A DNA stretch of 64,000 bases from Quillaja saponaria (GCA_029379385.1 CM055614.1:21123994-21187993); one strand, 5' to 3'. Shown: positions 46,442-60,279, counted from the stretch's first letter. Notes: a model not told the origin generated them from the letters alone. Numbers and translations: made by a program.

Positions 46442-49400
46442 TTAATTTTCCTTTCTAACTCCAAGCAATTCTCTCAATCCTTGAAAGACTTCAAATTTAA
46501 GTGGTTTTGTGAAAATATCCGCAACTTGATCAAGAGACTTCACAAATTTGACTTCCACTTCTTTCTTGCCAATACACTCACGGATGAAATGATACCTTGT
46601 GTCTATATGCTTGCTTCTATCATGGAAGACGGGGTTCTTTGCCAAAGCTAGTGCAGACTTGTTGTCAACAAAAATTTGGGTTGCTTCTTTTTGTGGCTCT
46701 TGTTGCTCCTTCTAACAATCTTCTTAACCAAATGGCATGACAAGTAAAAGAGGTAGCAGCAACATATTCAGCCTCACAAGTTGAAAGAGTAACAATTGGC
46801 TGCTTCTTTGAAACCCAAGAAATTGCATTATTTCCCATGAAAAATACAAAACCTGTGGTGCTTTTTCTATCATCCAAATCTCTGGCAAAATCACTATCAC
46901 TAGTATCCCACAAGATCAATAATATTTGAAGAAGAATAAAATAGGCCATAGTCAAGTGTACCTCTTAGGTAGCGAAAAATTCTTTTAGCCGTTTTCATGT
47001 GAGTAGAAGTAAGAGATTCCATGTAACGACTCACTACTCCAACAAGCATAAAGAATGTTTGGCCTTGTGCAAGTCAAGTATCTTAAACTTCCAACAAGAC
47101 TTCTAAATAATGTGGGATCTACCTTCTCTCCAACATCATGCTTCGACAACTTCACTCTGCATTCCATGGGTGTATTAACAAAGTTGCTATCAAGCATTTG
47201 GAATTTCTTAAGAACATCTTTTGCATAGCCTTCTTGTGAAATAAAAATTCCACCATCATTTTGCTTCACTTCAAAGCCCAAGTAGTAAGACATTAGCCCC
47301 ATGTCAGTCATCTCAAATTCACAAGTCATTGTCTTCTTGAAATCTTCAAACATGATTGGATTATTTCCTAGTAAAAATTAAATCATCCACATAAAGGCAA
47401 ACAAATAAAACATCACCATTTTCATGTGCTTTCACGTAAAGTGCATATTCATGTGGATATCTAACAAACCCATTTTCTTGAAAATGCTTGTCAATTCGAT
47501 TATTCCACGCCCTTGGTGCTTGTTTTAGGCCATATAAAGCCTTTTTTTAGCTTCAAAACTTTGTCTTCTTGCCCTTCAATTACATAACCCTCAGGTTGAT
47601 CAACATAAACCTCTTCTTCAAGAAAACCATGGAGGAAAGCAGATTTTACATCCAATTGATAAATCTTCCAATGCTTATGGGCTGCAAAGGAGATTAACAA
47701 TCGGATTGTTTCTAAGCGAGCAACAGGAGCAAATACCTTTTCATAATCGATCCCCTGCTTTTGTGCATAGCCTTTCGCAACTAGCCTCGCTTTGTACTTC
47801 TCAACTTCTCCTTTTGCATTTTTCTTTACCTTGTACACCCATTTCACACCAATAGCTTTATGATGTTTTGGAAGATTTGCCAACTCCTAAGTATCATTTT
47901 TTTCAATAGCTATTATCTCCTCATCTATTGCTTGTCTCCACTTCTTGTCATTTTCAGCTTCTTCAAAAACTAATGGTTCACTATCTGCAACAAGACAAAA
48001 TAAATTAACATCTTCTATCACTTCTGTATTTTCATAAAGATCAAGAAGACTTCTTGTTTTTGGTGACCCTTCACTTGAACTTTTTTCTGATGAAGGAGTT
48101 GGTGATGGAGGTGGAGTAATGGCTTCCAATGGTGCTTCTATATCTTGTTCTTCTTCAAAGTAAGGAAAAAAATTGTAACTTTTTTCTTCTTGAACATCCC
48201 AATCCCATGTTTCATCTTCATTGAACTCAACATCTCTACTAACTATGATTTTTCCATTCCTTGGGTTATAAAGCTTGTACCCTTTGGAATTTGAATCATA
48301 GCCAATAAATACATACTTCACACTTCGATCATCAAGTTTAGATCTCTCTTGATTCGGTACATGGGCATAAGCAATGCTTCCAAAAATTCGCAAGTGAGAG
48401 ACATTTGGCTTCTTTCCACTCCAAGCTTCTTGAGATGTTTGATTCTCCACACCTTTGGTTGGACATCTGTTGGACAAATAAACTGCACAAGAAACAGCTT
48501 CTGCCCAAAATTCTTTAGGCATATTCTTAGATTTCAACAAATATCGGGCCATATTAAGAATTGTTCTATTCTTCCTTTCTGCTACACCATTTTGTTGGGG
48601 TATCCTAGGAACCGTTAAAGGACGACGAATTCCTTGTGTTTCACAAAAGATATTGAATTCATTTGAAGTGAATTCGCCTCCTCTATTGGACCTTAAAGAT
48701 TTGATTACATGACCACTCTCTTTTTCAACAAGAGCTTTAAACTTTTTGAACACCTCAAAAGCTTCTGATTTTTTCTTCAAAAAATAAACCCATGTTTTGC
48801 GAGTATAATCATCAATGAAAAGCAAAAAATAATTATTTTTACCAAATGAGCATGGCTTGATTGGTCCACGCACATCGGTATGAATAAGCTGAAGTGGCTC
48901 GGTTGCTCTTATGGCTTCTTTAGGAAAACTCTTCCTTGCATATTTTCCAAGGAGGCATGCTTCATACAATTGATTTGGGTGGTCAATGAATGGCAACCCA
49001 AACACCATCTTCTTTTCTCCCAAATTCTTGAGTCCTCCAAAATTCAAATAACCCAACCGCATATGCCAACGCCATGTTGAATCTTTTGCACACATCTTCA
49101 AACATTTGGCACCATCGTTTTGGAGATTCAAAATGAACATCATGTTTCTTGTCATGGACACCTTAGCAATAAGATTAGCATCTTGGTCTCTAAGCCAAAG
49201 GTTTTTATCTTTCATATGAATTTCATAACTCTTCCCCAAAAGTTGTCCTAAACTTAAAATGTTACTTTTTAATTTTAGAACATAATAAACATCATAAATG
49301 AGCTTATGACCACCATCTTTCAAAGAAATTAAAATGGTACATTTTCCTTTGATTGAAATTTTGGAAGAGTCTCCAAAGGTCACAAATCCACTCATTTTTT

Positions 49401-50488
49401 CATCAATCTCCAAAAATTTGCTTTTGTCCCCACACATATGATTGCTTGCACCATTGTCAAGGTACCATGAACTCTTGATCACCTCCTTTTCATCTCCTTT
49501 GAATGCTAGTAACAAAGTTGGCTCTTCCACTTCTTCTTTGTATTCAAGTAGATTAGCATTCTCTTCAACAACATTAGTATTGCGACATTTCGAAGCAAAA
49601 TGACCAAATTTATGACAATTATAGCATTCAACATTACTCTTGTCATACCTCTTCTCATTTGGTCTTGCATAATTTCCTCTTCCTCTTCCACGACCTTTTG
49701 ATGATTGTTGGCCTCTTCCTTCGTTATTATTCTCAAAATGATATCCTCCTCTTCCTCTTCCTCCTCTTCCTCGTCCACGACCACGACCTTTTTGGTTTCT
49801 TTCTTGTACATTATTTTTTTCTTTGAAAGAAACCTTAGCATGGAGAGCTTGTTCAAGTGGCTTCTCTTTCTTCTTCTTAAATCTTTCTTCATGGGCTTGT
49901 AATGATCCCATGAGTTGCTCAATAGACATGGTCTCCAAGTCTTTCGATTCTTCAATTGCAACAACAATGTAATCAAATTTTGGTTGCAAAGAGTAAAGGA
50001 TTTTCTCCACCACACGAATCATCTTCTACTTTTTCTCCATATCTTTTCAATTGGTTGACAGTGGCTAGCATTCTTGAAAAATAATCCGAAATTGACTCGG
50101 ATTCCTTCATGTGCAAGGCTTCAAAATCTTCTCTCAATGTTTGGAGTCGAATTTTCTTCACTTTTTCAACTCCTTGGAGAGAGCTTTGCAAAATCTCCCA
50201 AGCTTCCTTGGCAGTAGTTGCTAGTGCCACCTTCTCAAACATGGACTCATCCAACCCTTGATAGATGAGGGTAAGAGCTTGTTGATCCTTCTTCCTAGCC
50301 TTTTGTAAGGCATCTTTTTGAGTTGCAGACAAAACAGCTTCATCTTGTGGTTGGTCATATCCTTTCTCTACGATCTCCCATGCATCTTGTCCACCAAGTA
50401 AAGCTTTCATACGAAGACACCAATTGTCATAGTTGTCTTTAGTAAGACGAGGATATTGAAATGAGAACATTCCTGATCCAGTAGACAT
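46442..50488 (-). pseudogene. Copia gag-pol, disrupted
   Basis: Gag starts at 50488 ([20 protein letters not shown]). A one-base insertion near 50020 separates it from the main frame (50022-47887). Domain order: CCHC zinc knuckle [14 protein letters not shown]; protease core [12 protein letters not shown]; integrase zinc region; integrase core (TDVRGPIKP, then RSNRGGEF, then NGVAERKNR); GKPN-type boxes; then reverse transcriptase ([39 protein letters not shown] intact) and RNase H ([35 protein letters not shown]) to a stop at 46442. Damage: TGG-to-TAG at about 47887; an A-run frameshift near 47550; an insertion just after the reverse transcriptase active site; further shifts near 47000 and 46670. 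Several catalytic or metal-binding residues are substituted (see findings). The lineage was not assigned firmly. Confidence 0.9.
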
Positions 50489-50516
50489 CTCTCAAACTCA
50501 CCAAATTAGAGAACTA

Positions 50517-50529
50517 GGCTCTGATACCA
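50517..50529 (-). promoter_or_regulatory. Copia primer-binding site
   Basis: Minus strand TGGTATCAGAGCC, complementary to the 3' end of initiator tRNA-Met, three bases from the 5' LTR. Confidence 0.9.
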
Positions 50530-50532
50530 CTT

Positions 50533-50923
50533 TGATAGAAAATGAGGTGAGCACAACACACAAAATTGAAGATGATGAACAAATTGGAATACTCAAAAGA
50601 CAACTTTTACTTTGCTTAATATCAAATTGAAAACATACAATAGGTATTTATAAGACTCATAATAGCAATTCTAAAGTCACACAACTAAATGTGCACTAAT
50701 ATGACTTTAACACCCATTATCCTAGACATTAAAGACTCCAACCCATTACTACAATTTTATTACACATTAACAAAAAAAAAAACTTCCAATAGCACACAAT
50801 AATTTATAGCCACCCATTATAAGAAATTAACTACCTCTTAAAACTCATTACATCAAAATAACTCACTTTTTTAAGTTCCACTAACAATTTATCATAGGAA
50901 AATAAAATTTATTATTTTCAAGA
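50533..50923 (-). repeat. 5' LTR of the copia element
   Basis: Aligned end to end with 46028-46428. The outer end reads TTTTCAAGA where the 3' LTR has TTTTTAACA, so the terminal CA/TG is altered. Confidence 0.85.
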
Positions 50924-53278
50924 GCGTGCAACATTGCATGAAATAAGAAGAGATATCCGCATATACAGGACAAATAAAACAAGTGGAACCTAACATTTTG
51001 TCAACCTGATTTTTGAGACAGTATCTCAGTTCTTTCAACAATATAAACACGTGCATGATACTAACGCCTCTATGACAGCCACCATGCGGCCTATAGAAAA
51101 TAATCCCACGGCAGTACTTTTCCATGCTTACGATAAGAAAATTAAGCATGTTTATCACAACGTTGATGAAGGGAATTGGGTATATAGTGTAGAATTTTGA
51201 TCTTCTTGAGTTTCTTGAAACTCTAAATGACTAAAGATTTATAAATCCGGACCTAACTTTAACTAATAGTTGATAACATGCCAATTGTCACCTTTCCTAA
51301 TTTTGAAAAACACGCCATGGCTTGTAATCAACTCACTCTAGCCGTTTTCTAATAGTTCCTATTTCGCTCTTGTTGTTCTCTGTCATGTAAACTAATAACT
51401 TCGAGTATTCAAATTTTACCATGACTTATAGATGGCATTGCTGCAAAATGTTCAAGCTACCGACTAGATGCAAAACAACTTCAGGGGTCTTTTTACTGGG
51501 TTAAAAGACCCCTCTTGTAGTTAAATTGCTAGATTTTGTATTGTGGTGATGATCATTTTCGGATATATATTTTAGATCTTCATCCTATGACTTCAACTTC
51601 TTATTGTGATGTGGTGTTTTTACCCAATCGAAATTGATCCTCTCTCCTCCATTTATTCTTTGTCCATTACTTACCAATTAACGAAGACTTTCTATGTGAA
51701 GACTTGAAGACAGCCACCACTACAGTTGAACTAGCACTAGCATCAAAAGCCTCAAGGGCATACCTTTTAGACGTTTGTTGTTGTTAAAGTCATTTTTACG
51801 ATCTGTACCAAAAAAAAGAAGTCATTTTTACGATTTCTTTTTAGAGAAAGCTACTTAAACGAATCGGTACGCTAGGAATCTCTATTTTCAAAGATTTTCT
51901 GAGATGGCAATATCTTGTCCATTCATTGACATCCCATGGTCAAGATTGATAGAATTGTAGTCCTCTAGAGTTCCTTAGAAGTTGAGAGGACCCGTATCCT
52001 ACAGTGTAATGACAAAAAATCACAGACAACACAATAAATAAGACTAGGTACCATCCATATATTTTATTTTTAATCTGATACTTCAGAATTCTGATGACTC
52101 CTTTGTAAAGAGAAACTCCCTAGCTCAGATATCCCTTCTTCTTCCAGTGTATAAATAATTCGAGAATAATTCTTTTGTAAAGGTTTTAATGAACTGGACT
52201 CGTTTTTAGTGCAATACACAAGATGCAGACAATAATGAAAGAGAAATTGACACATCAAGTGCAGAGCACTCGCATGATTAGTAGGATCGTAAGAACGCAA
52301 CCTATTTGGTTGAGTAGAACTTATTGCCTCTCAGGCCCTCAATCATGGATATTAATGAAGTGATTTCTTTAGGAGGGAGGTGAGTAATTTCTTACTGTTC
52401 TAGAGTGTCCTGGAGTAGAAATAACAAGGTTTACTCGTTAAGGGGAAGGAATGTCTTGGAGTGAATTGAAGGGAGGGTTCATATAGAGGTAAATTTCTTT
52501 TTCTCAGGTTGGGAATGATGTCTTTTGCCTTTTTTCTCTGGGTTTTATTCTCTCCTCATTTTTACCACTACTCCCTAAAGGGACCCCATGGGTCTAAATG
52601 GTCCGTGATGTTAGACTTGCAGTATCAGGTTTCAGAAACAGTAAAAGAACGTTTTTAGGCTGCTGCATATAAGGATTGAATGAATCATACATTCTTTTTG
52701 GCAAAAGGAAAATGGGTGCTATTCTCCATGTACAAGTCATACCAGATCAAGCTTTATGTCAGCTGGCGGACTCGGAAGAGAAAGAGAGTGGGAGCTTCGA
52801 GACAATCTCTTCATTTGAGGCATCTCCAGAAGATAAGGTAATCTAACAAGCATTCCTCGTTCGCCTTGATCAAGGTACATTTTCCTTATTGCACATACAG
52901 GGCCAGGAAGTGTTGCTAAACACACTTCTTAACACAAACCTCTACTCAATCCTTCCAACCCACTTTTCAACCATTATTCCCGAGCACACAAGGCCTCTTC
53001 TTCAAACTTTACCAACTTGGACGAGGCAAACACATTTTTTTATATATTTTTAACTTTGCTCCTGTAATTTCCACAGCCTCCTAGTCTCCCCTAAGGCAAG
53101 TCATATGCACTGTGCACATATCAAGTGAAACTATGCTCTTTTTTTGGTAAATGACATTTGCGTAGGAACAAAGTGGAAGAACTAATTCAGATAAAACTAA
53201 GACAAACTTTTAATTGTTGAATATGATAATCGTAAATAATAGACTAGTTCATGAGGAGTAGATGTTGCCTCCCACTCT
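50924..53278. other. Residual peptidase intron sequence
   Basis: No transposon or gene recognised. A 62-codon minus-strand ORF at 52737-52925 (VCLATLPGPVCAIRKMYLDQ) is mildly protein-like but matches nothing I know. Confidence 0.4.
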
Positions 53279-56200
53279 GAAGTAGTAAGGGGAATAGTTG
53301 GATCAAGCATAGCTGTCACAACATCTACAAAAGGTACTCCAGCAACAGCAACCTTGAACAAATCAGGCCTCATATTTAGGACAGCGCCCTATTAGTAATC
53401 CCCCTGCACTTCTGTCATTGATGCACTATCTTTCCCTTGAACAAAACTTCTTATCTAATCAAATATTCAGCACAAGCAATAAAATCAGTGTAAGTGTTCT
53501 TTTTCTTGAATAATTTCCCACTCTCGTACCACTGCCTCCCCATTTCAAATCCTCCACGAATATGACCCATTGCATATATGAAACCCCGATCCAACAATGA
53601 CAGCCTTGATGAGCTGAATCCAGGATCTAAGCATATCTGTCTGACAACAAATACTGGAACATTAAATTTTCATGATTTAGTCGAAGGATGGAAAAGAATC
53701 CATCACACTTATGATAGGAAGACATTTTCATCACTGTGTTGTGTTCACCAAGTATCATAACTAATGATTGATGAAAGTATTTATAAAACAAACAAAAAGA
53801 TAATTATGATAAAGATCGAAGAATATCTGAGGAAATTATGAACTGATTAATGAATAGCTTTTCTTCATTTGAATCAGAAAATTATAAAATCTAAACAGTC
53901 AATAAGAACCTGAACAGAATATCTCAAATTAGGATGTTCATGTTTCAGTGTAGCCTGTGCCTAAAGAACTTCAAAGTACGGGGAGGCCTGTTTCAATAAC
54001 TCGCTGAATTATACCTTAATTAACGCAATAATGCTTGGCCCAATGACAGAATCATTTAAGAATGAAACTTTGAGTCATATGTCAGAGATCAAATTGTAGC
54101 ATTGGATCCTAAATTGCAAGCAATTTAGAAGAAAACAAAAACAAATAGTTATACGAGAATTGGGAAACAGATTTTTCTTTTACTATTCTCAACATCATAT
54201 CAAAAACACATAAATCCACCTACAGTCTCCAAGTCTTATCAGTGATAGATATGTCTCTTGCCTCGTAGGAACCATAGCCATAAAGTAGCAATGGATCTGA
54301 GCCATAAACTTTCACAAGATCCTTCCCGTAAATAATTGATATAGGAATTTGAGTTCCATCTGAAGCAGGTGCCCACTTTCTTTCAGTTACGTAATTTGAT
54401 GCATCAAAACCTCCTAGCACCTGAGTGAAATAGGCAGACAAAGTTGAGGATACCAAATCTAGTCCCATAAGAGAGAAAAAGAAAACGTCTAGACAAACAA
54501 GTTCAATCACGCATTTGCAATGAATAAATTATAACTCCATAATGCATCATGCATGTTCTAATTGCGGGAATGCTACCTTCTTCTCATTTTATTGCACAAG
54601 CAGAACGCAGATCAATATTACAACTTCTCAATTTAGCTTATACTTAGGTCTGCAATAATATTGATTGTGCAATTTTTCATTGTCATTGACAGATTGTTTT
54701 AACTGAGGTTGATGCCAATCATTGAGCCAGGGCAATTGCAACCATAATAATGACAACAAATACCTAAGAGAGCATTAATTGAACAAGTGACACTGATGAC
54801 CCAGTTCGTAACAAGGTAGCCATACTGGTCATATGAGTAAAATTAACATGGCAAGACATCAGCCCAATAACATTCAATCCAACAAGCTTTCTGAAAACAT
54901 AGGGTGGATATAACACAGTTCAAGCTCTTTCAGTTTGAAGGTGCTAACTGCTAAGGTAAGATGATTAAAGAAACCATTTAACAAAGAGGGATACAAGGAG
55001 TCAAGGACAGCCATGGGTTTCCCTTTCCTTGGCAATAAAGCCACGTTCATTTAAGTTTTATATAAAATTCATATTGGACGCATCAATTTGATCTGGTTTA
55101 AAGTCATATGTGAGTTTTCCAATCTTGATAAGAAGTGTACTAAAACTATATTTCTTACAACAACTTTTAGATAGGATGTTCTGGAACTGATTTTTTCCTT
55201 TAACGTTTTAAGCGAGAAATATGTTCTTATATTCCTACATGGAAACACCAAAAATCCGCCTTATTGCATGTAGCTGGCAAGCTTTTTGGGACTCCCAAAC
55301 ACCTCCCATGAGCATTAAAAATGACCTTAAAACAATTCTCATTTTTGGAAACCTCTTATAACAATTCACTTCAGATGCTCTTTTCCTAAAAAAAAAGTGA
55401 AAATGTTATGTACATACATGTGTTCACCCACCCTACCTTGAGTTGTAAAAATCAGGGGAAGATAATCTTCTAGAAAAAAATTGGGGAATCATACTTAGCA
55501 ATAAAAAGTAACAAGGATTGTAAATTTTGAAGTGAAAAATAGACAGTTCATGAATGCTTAACAATTTAAGTTAGGAATTCCAACTAGCCATGTAGCTCAC
55601 CGTGTTAATATTTTTCAGAACAGATATGCCTGTCTTCATATCATAATCATATACAGAAGAAGGTGTCTTCAATTAGCCGTACGAAAACCGTAAAATGTTG
55701 GAAGAAAATTCTGACTCTGAAGGGTATACAGAGTATATTGGATCAACAAAATCAACATCCTGACCACTTTGAAGGCTCTTTAGTGGTTCTTCTACAGGTG
55801 GAAGTTGATAGATTTTTATTTTCTGTAAACCATTTTCTCTCTCATATCCTGAACTTTAACACTGAAGAAAATTCCATATATAAGGTTGGGACATAAATAA
55901 ACACATGCACCAAGAAAATGTGTGATTGTTTGTTGAAAGAGAAAAGAAGAAGAAAACATATCCACCCTAAAAAAATTGTAGGGGGAACGTTGGTCTTCTT
56001 CTTTTATAAATAAACCAAACTACTTTTACCTCAGAATACTATAATAAGTGCTTGGTGCAATTAGTGCAAGTGAAAAATATATGGGAAAAACTTGCTAGAG
56101 TAGCTTGTAGACTCGAGCAAACATCTCATGAATTGAGTGGCTTTGGCTCGAATCAAGTCAAAACAGAAGCATGGTTTCAGGGTTGGATCATGTTTCATGG

Positions 56201-56737
56201 CTAAACAGAGGCACTTGTCGTGCTTCCACATAATCGAGTAAAGCAGTGGAAACACTAGTTGATTCATGACCACGTCCTTGGATGAAGTACTTAAGCCTAA
56301 AATTCGACGAAGACACCCCCTTCCCCAGCTTAACAGCCACACACAATAAAAAGGAAAAAGATAACATCAATCACAAGTCTACTGTTACCTTTGCCTGTGT
56401 GGAAGAAGAACTGTAACTGCATAAGTATCATCAATAGGACAAGCTACTACTTCTGAATTGAAAAAGTGATCACTTTTCCTTTTCATAACGAAGTGATTCC
56501 CACGATGGCTGACTGTTGTGTCAATACCGTCCACACATGGTGTCAGAACCTTAAGCCCCTCGTCCAGGTTTTGAGACGTCAAGATAAAAGTTAAACCTTA
56601 TATTTTTTACTTTCAGATGCAACAAACAAATATTTCTTGCTCTGAGAAGCATGAAGATCAAGAGAAAACATATCATCCCTTTCTTGATAAAGACACAAGT
56701 CCGTTGATTGTTCTGTTCCCAACTTATGTAACCATGC

Positions 56738-57782
56738 CTGTAAAAGGTAAAAACAATTCATTAGCATAACAGGACAACTAAAGAGGTCAAAAGGATATCT
56801 ACACACCAGAAAGAAAGAAATGATAATGACTGTTATATTCTCTTCTGTGTAGTTGTGAACCAAGCACAACCTGTAGGCTCATTGCAACAAATTAATAACA
56901 CAAAAACAGGCTAATAGTGAAATAAAAATTCTCCCCAGGAAGAAGGATGTGAATGTTACCAAGATAAGCTATTGTCATATGTAAAACAATTCTCAGAAAA
57001 GAGAGGAAATATGACAAAATATTACATAGGCAAAAAAAAAAAAAAAAAAAAGAAAGTAAAATATGTATGAGATCCAATAATCTAACCAGACCAAAGAAAT
57101 AAGGACCTAGAGAATCTAATGCGAGAAAAGAAAACACCTTATATTACAGTTGTGTTGCACAGGCATCTTTGAAAGAAGAAAACAACTCAACTCATTATAC
57201 ATTGATAATTCACACCCAGTGGGAACTGTACCAGATATGGCAGAACATGGGTATAGGTATGGGCAACAACCTGGATGCAGCAGGACGACAAGAATTTTAA
57301 GAGATAAAAAGAGAAGAACAAGAAAGTGAATAGAGAAAAAGAGAGTTAGATTTGTAGAGCTGGGAGATGAGAGAAAAGATAGAAAGATGCAAGTGTGGGA
57401 AAAACCAAGTTTGTTAAAACTGAAATGAGAATAGGATGAAATCTAAAACTGAAAAAATAAAACAACTAAAAGAAAGAACACAAGATACATCGAGATTCGG
57501 CTCAATCTAGCCTACGTCCTCACTAGAGAGATTGAAACTCGATATTTTATTCTTGGACAAAATACTAGTGTTTAACTCGAAAACTCCTAAAGTTAATTGG
57601 CTTTATGTATATATTTGTCCACTTCTCCGCTTTGTGAACTAAAACTTATATTCTAGGGTTGCTCTCGGATTGTAATTATTTAACGGGTCATACCGCGAAA
57701 CTTTGGCTTAACTAAATATAAGACAGACACAACAAAGTTTGTAGATTCAATACTCTATTAAGTCTTAAATCTCAAAACAATT
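56738..57782. other. Peptidase intron, simple repeats and a dispersed-repeat fragment
   Basis: Contains an A20-like run near 57031-57052, an AG-rich stretch at about 57295-57400, and GAGATTCGGCTCAATCTAGC followed by CTACGTCCTC near 57495, a phrase seen in dispersed plant repeats. Confidence 0.45.
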
Positions 57783-58080
57783 GGGATTGGCTAAATGAAT
57801 CTTTTTCCTCTATTCGCATCGATCTAAGACGTCATTTTTAATTATGCCTTGAGCAACTACATCCTTTTCAATGGCTTCTCCTCATATGATTTTTAGTTTC
57901 CCTCTACCCGTCTAACCTCTTCTACCTGCACCAACTTACATTTCCTATCTAAGACATCTACTAGGCTTACATTGAATATGTCTAACCACCATACTCTCTC
58001 ATTTTCTCTTCAATGGATGTAACCTCAACCTTCCTAAATATCATCTTATTTTGTATTCTAAACTCTACTCAACTCAACTA
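57783..58080 (-). mobile_element. RTE-type LINE ORF2 C-terminal fragment 1
   Basis: Minus strand reads SIEEKMRE, part of the SIEEKMRENRLRWFGH-type motif near the C-terminus of plant RTE LINE proteins. Matches 58110-58420 in the same orientation. Confidence 0.65.
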
Positions 58081-58109
58081 AGTTTTTAATCCTAAACTAA
58101 CTAGTGTCA

Positions 58110-58800
58110 GCTACATGAATATTTTTCCTCCATTCACATCTATCCTAGGCATGACATCATTTTCAATGATGTCCAGATCAATCATATCTTTTTAAATAAC
58201 TTCTCCCATGTAATTCTAGGCCTCCCAGCCTCTACCATGTCTAACCCTTCCACACTCAATAAGTCAACCCTTCTAACTACGGCAGTCACTAGCCTACATT
58301 GGATATGTTCAAACCATCATAAGCAATTATCTCTCATTTTCTCTTCAATGGGTGCTACTTCAATCTTCCTATCTATCTCATTTTGTATTCTATATTTTTT
58401 TATATATTCGGTCATCCAACTCAACTTTGTATTTCAACCACTCCTCTCTTATGCAAATGTTGTTTATTAACTGGCTGACATTCAGAAACATACAACATAG
58501 CTATCTCACCGCCATCTTATAGATTTTACCTTTTAACCTATTGAAAATTTTAAGATCACATAAAACTCCTAGGCAGTTTGCCACTTCATCCATTCTGCCT
58601 TAATTATGTGGCTTACATCACGCTGAATTACACCATCCTTTTGTAAGAAGGAATCTAGATAGTTAAACACTTACTTCATCGTAATTTCATGACCACATCA
58701 CGCTGAATTACACCATCCTTTTGTAAGAAGGAATCTAGATAGTTAAACACTTACTTCATCGTAATTTCATGACCATAAACTTAAATCACTTATGATAAAT
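58110..58800 (-). mobile_element. RTE-type LINE ORF2 C-terminal fragment 2
   Basis: Minus strand reads APIEEKMRDNCL, stop, WFEHIQ around 58300-58356, a decayed form of the LRWFGHIQ motif. The plus-strand text continues with CATACAACATAGC, the complement of a conserved tract further upstream in the same ORF. Many stops. Confidence 0.75.
58615..58774. repeat. Exact 80-bp tandem duplication
   Basis: ACATCACGCTGAATTACACC begins at 58615 and again at 58695; the two 80-bp copies appear identical. Absent from the partner unit at about 59985-60060, so it arose after the larger duplication. Confidence 0.95.
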
Positions 58801-59510
58801 CAATTAACACATTATCCAATAGAAATCAAATCTAACAAGAAAAGTTTTTTTTAAGCAATCATGAACCAAATAGGAAAAATACCCCTAATATAATTTGAGG
58901 CCCTATTAATATAAAATTGCATGGTAATTAATAATTTAATACTCCTGATGAATGATGATAACAAATCTCTAAATACTGTAACATATTAACTAAAATTAAG
59001 TAAATATAAGTTTTAAATGAAATAGATCTCCTTGCACAAACTTACCTATTCAAACAAAAATAAAAAACATATCTAGAAAATTCAACTTTTAGTTTTTTAA
59101 CTCTAAAATGCATTGAATCATAATCCTATAGGAGTTCAAATATAAAGGAGGAAGAAATTTCCCCTACATGGAAATATTAGAAGAGATAAAATTATGTAAG
59201 ACAGAATTAATGCAAACATATACTTCCATATATTACATGAATATCTTACTACACTATATCATTATACCTCCCTACCATTAAAAAATATATATGACATTGA
59301 TGGAAATAACAAAGGAACTCTTAAGGAATAAGTTAGAAGAAAAGTATACCAAAAAAAGAAAAAGAAAAAAAGAAGAGCTTTTCTGCCACAATGAATCAGA
59401 TTGTAACCAACAAAACAAGAAATATTGAGATATTTTTGTGTCTGTTTCATGTGTGTTTTGTTCGTGTGTACATGTAAAACTTAGGAAAAGTACATATAAG
59501 TCCTAATTTT

Positions 59511-60105
59511 TCCCATTCACATTTATCCAAAACATCATTTTCAGTGTTACCTAGCGCAATCATATCCTTCTGAATAACTTTTCCTCCATACAATTATTGG
59601 TCTTTTGACCTCTACTTGTCTAACCCCTTCTACTTGCATTAAGGCACATCTCCTAACTATACATCCGCTGGCCTATATTGGATGTGTCCAAACCATCATA
59701 AACAGTTATCTCATATTTTCTCTTCAATAGGTGCTACCTCAACCATCCTACATATGTCCTTATTTCACATTCTATATTTCATGTATGTCTGATCATCCAT
59801 TTTAACATGCGCATTTCAGTCACTTCATTCTTATGTAAATGTTGTTTTTTAACTACCTAATATTCAGAACCACACAACATAGCTGATCTCACTGTTGTCC
59901 AATTGAACTTACTTTTCAACCAATTCGAAACTTAGGATCACTTTGCCACTTAATCCATAGTGCCTTAATTATGTGACTTACATTATGCTTAATTGCACCA
60001 TCTTTTGTAAGAACAAACCTAGGTACTTAAACATGTCATTGGTCGGGATTTCATGACCATAAACTCAAATATCTTATGATAAATCAATTAAGAGGTTATC
60101 TAATA
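59511..60105 (-). mobile_element. RTE-type LINE ORF2 C-terminal fragment 3
   Basis: Duplicate of fragment 2 in the second unit. Minus strand APIEEKI, stop, DNCL, stop, WFGHIQ near 59700-59756. Confidence 0.75.
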
Positions 60106-60118
60106 GAAATCATAAATC

Positions 60119-60231
60119 CAATAGATATTTGACAATAAGCTCAAATATCTTATGAGTCACATGCTAGGCGTGCCTGGGTGTGTACTTTAGGTGAAGCGCT
60201 ACGTGGCTGAGGCACACGCCTGGGCTGTTAC

Positions 60232-60279
<48 letters not shown>

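Larger units (their letters stand above)
46028..50923 (-). mobile_element. Ty1/copia retrotransposon, complete structure but inactive, inside a peptidase intron
   Basis: Direct LTRs at 46028-46428 and 50533-50923, a primer-binding site and polypurine tract next to them, and gag-pol between. It lies in the intron between peptidase exons 53279-53636 and 45923-45988, 39 bp upstream of the latter, in the same orientation as the gene. The flanks (GACTG on the left, GCGTG on the right) do not give a clean 5-bp target duplication. The LTRs differ at about 19 positions plus a few indels by hand alignment, so it is younger than the non-autonomous LTR element at 36616, if rates are equal. Confidence 0.9.

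Noticed and set aside
49506..50015. 169-codon ORF with a long glutamate run
   Set aside because: Alternative frame of the copia polyprotein; the Glu run comes from the Gly-Arg-rich nucleocapsid coding bases.
52737..52925. 62-codon minus-strand ORF considered as a missing peptidase exon
   Set aside because: Its residues do not match any part of the peptidase family I know and it lies between exons that are adjacent in the protein.
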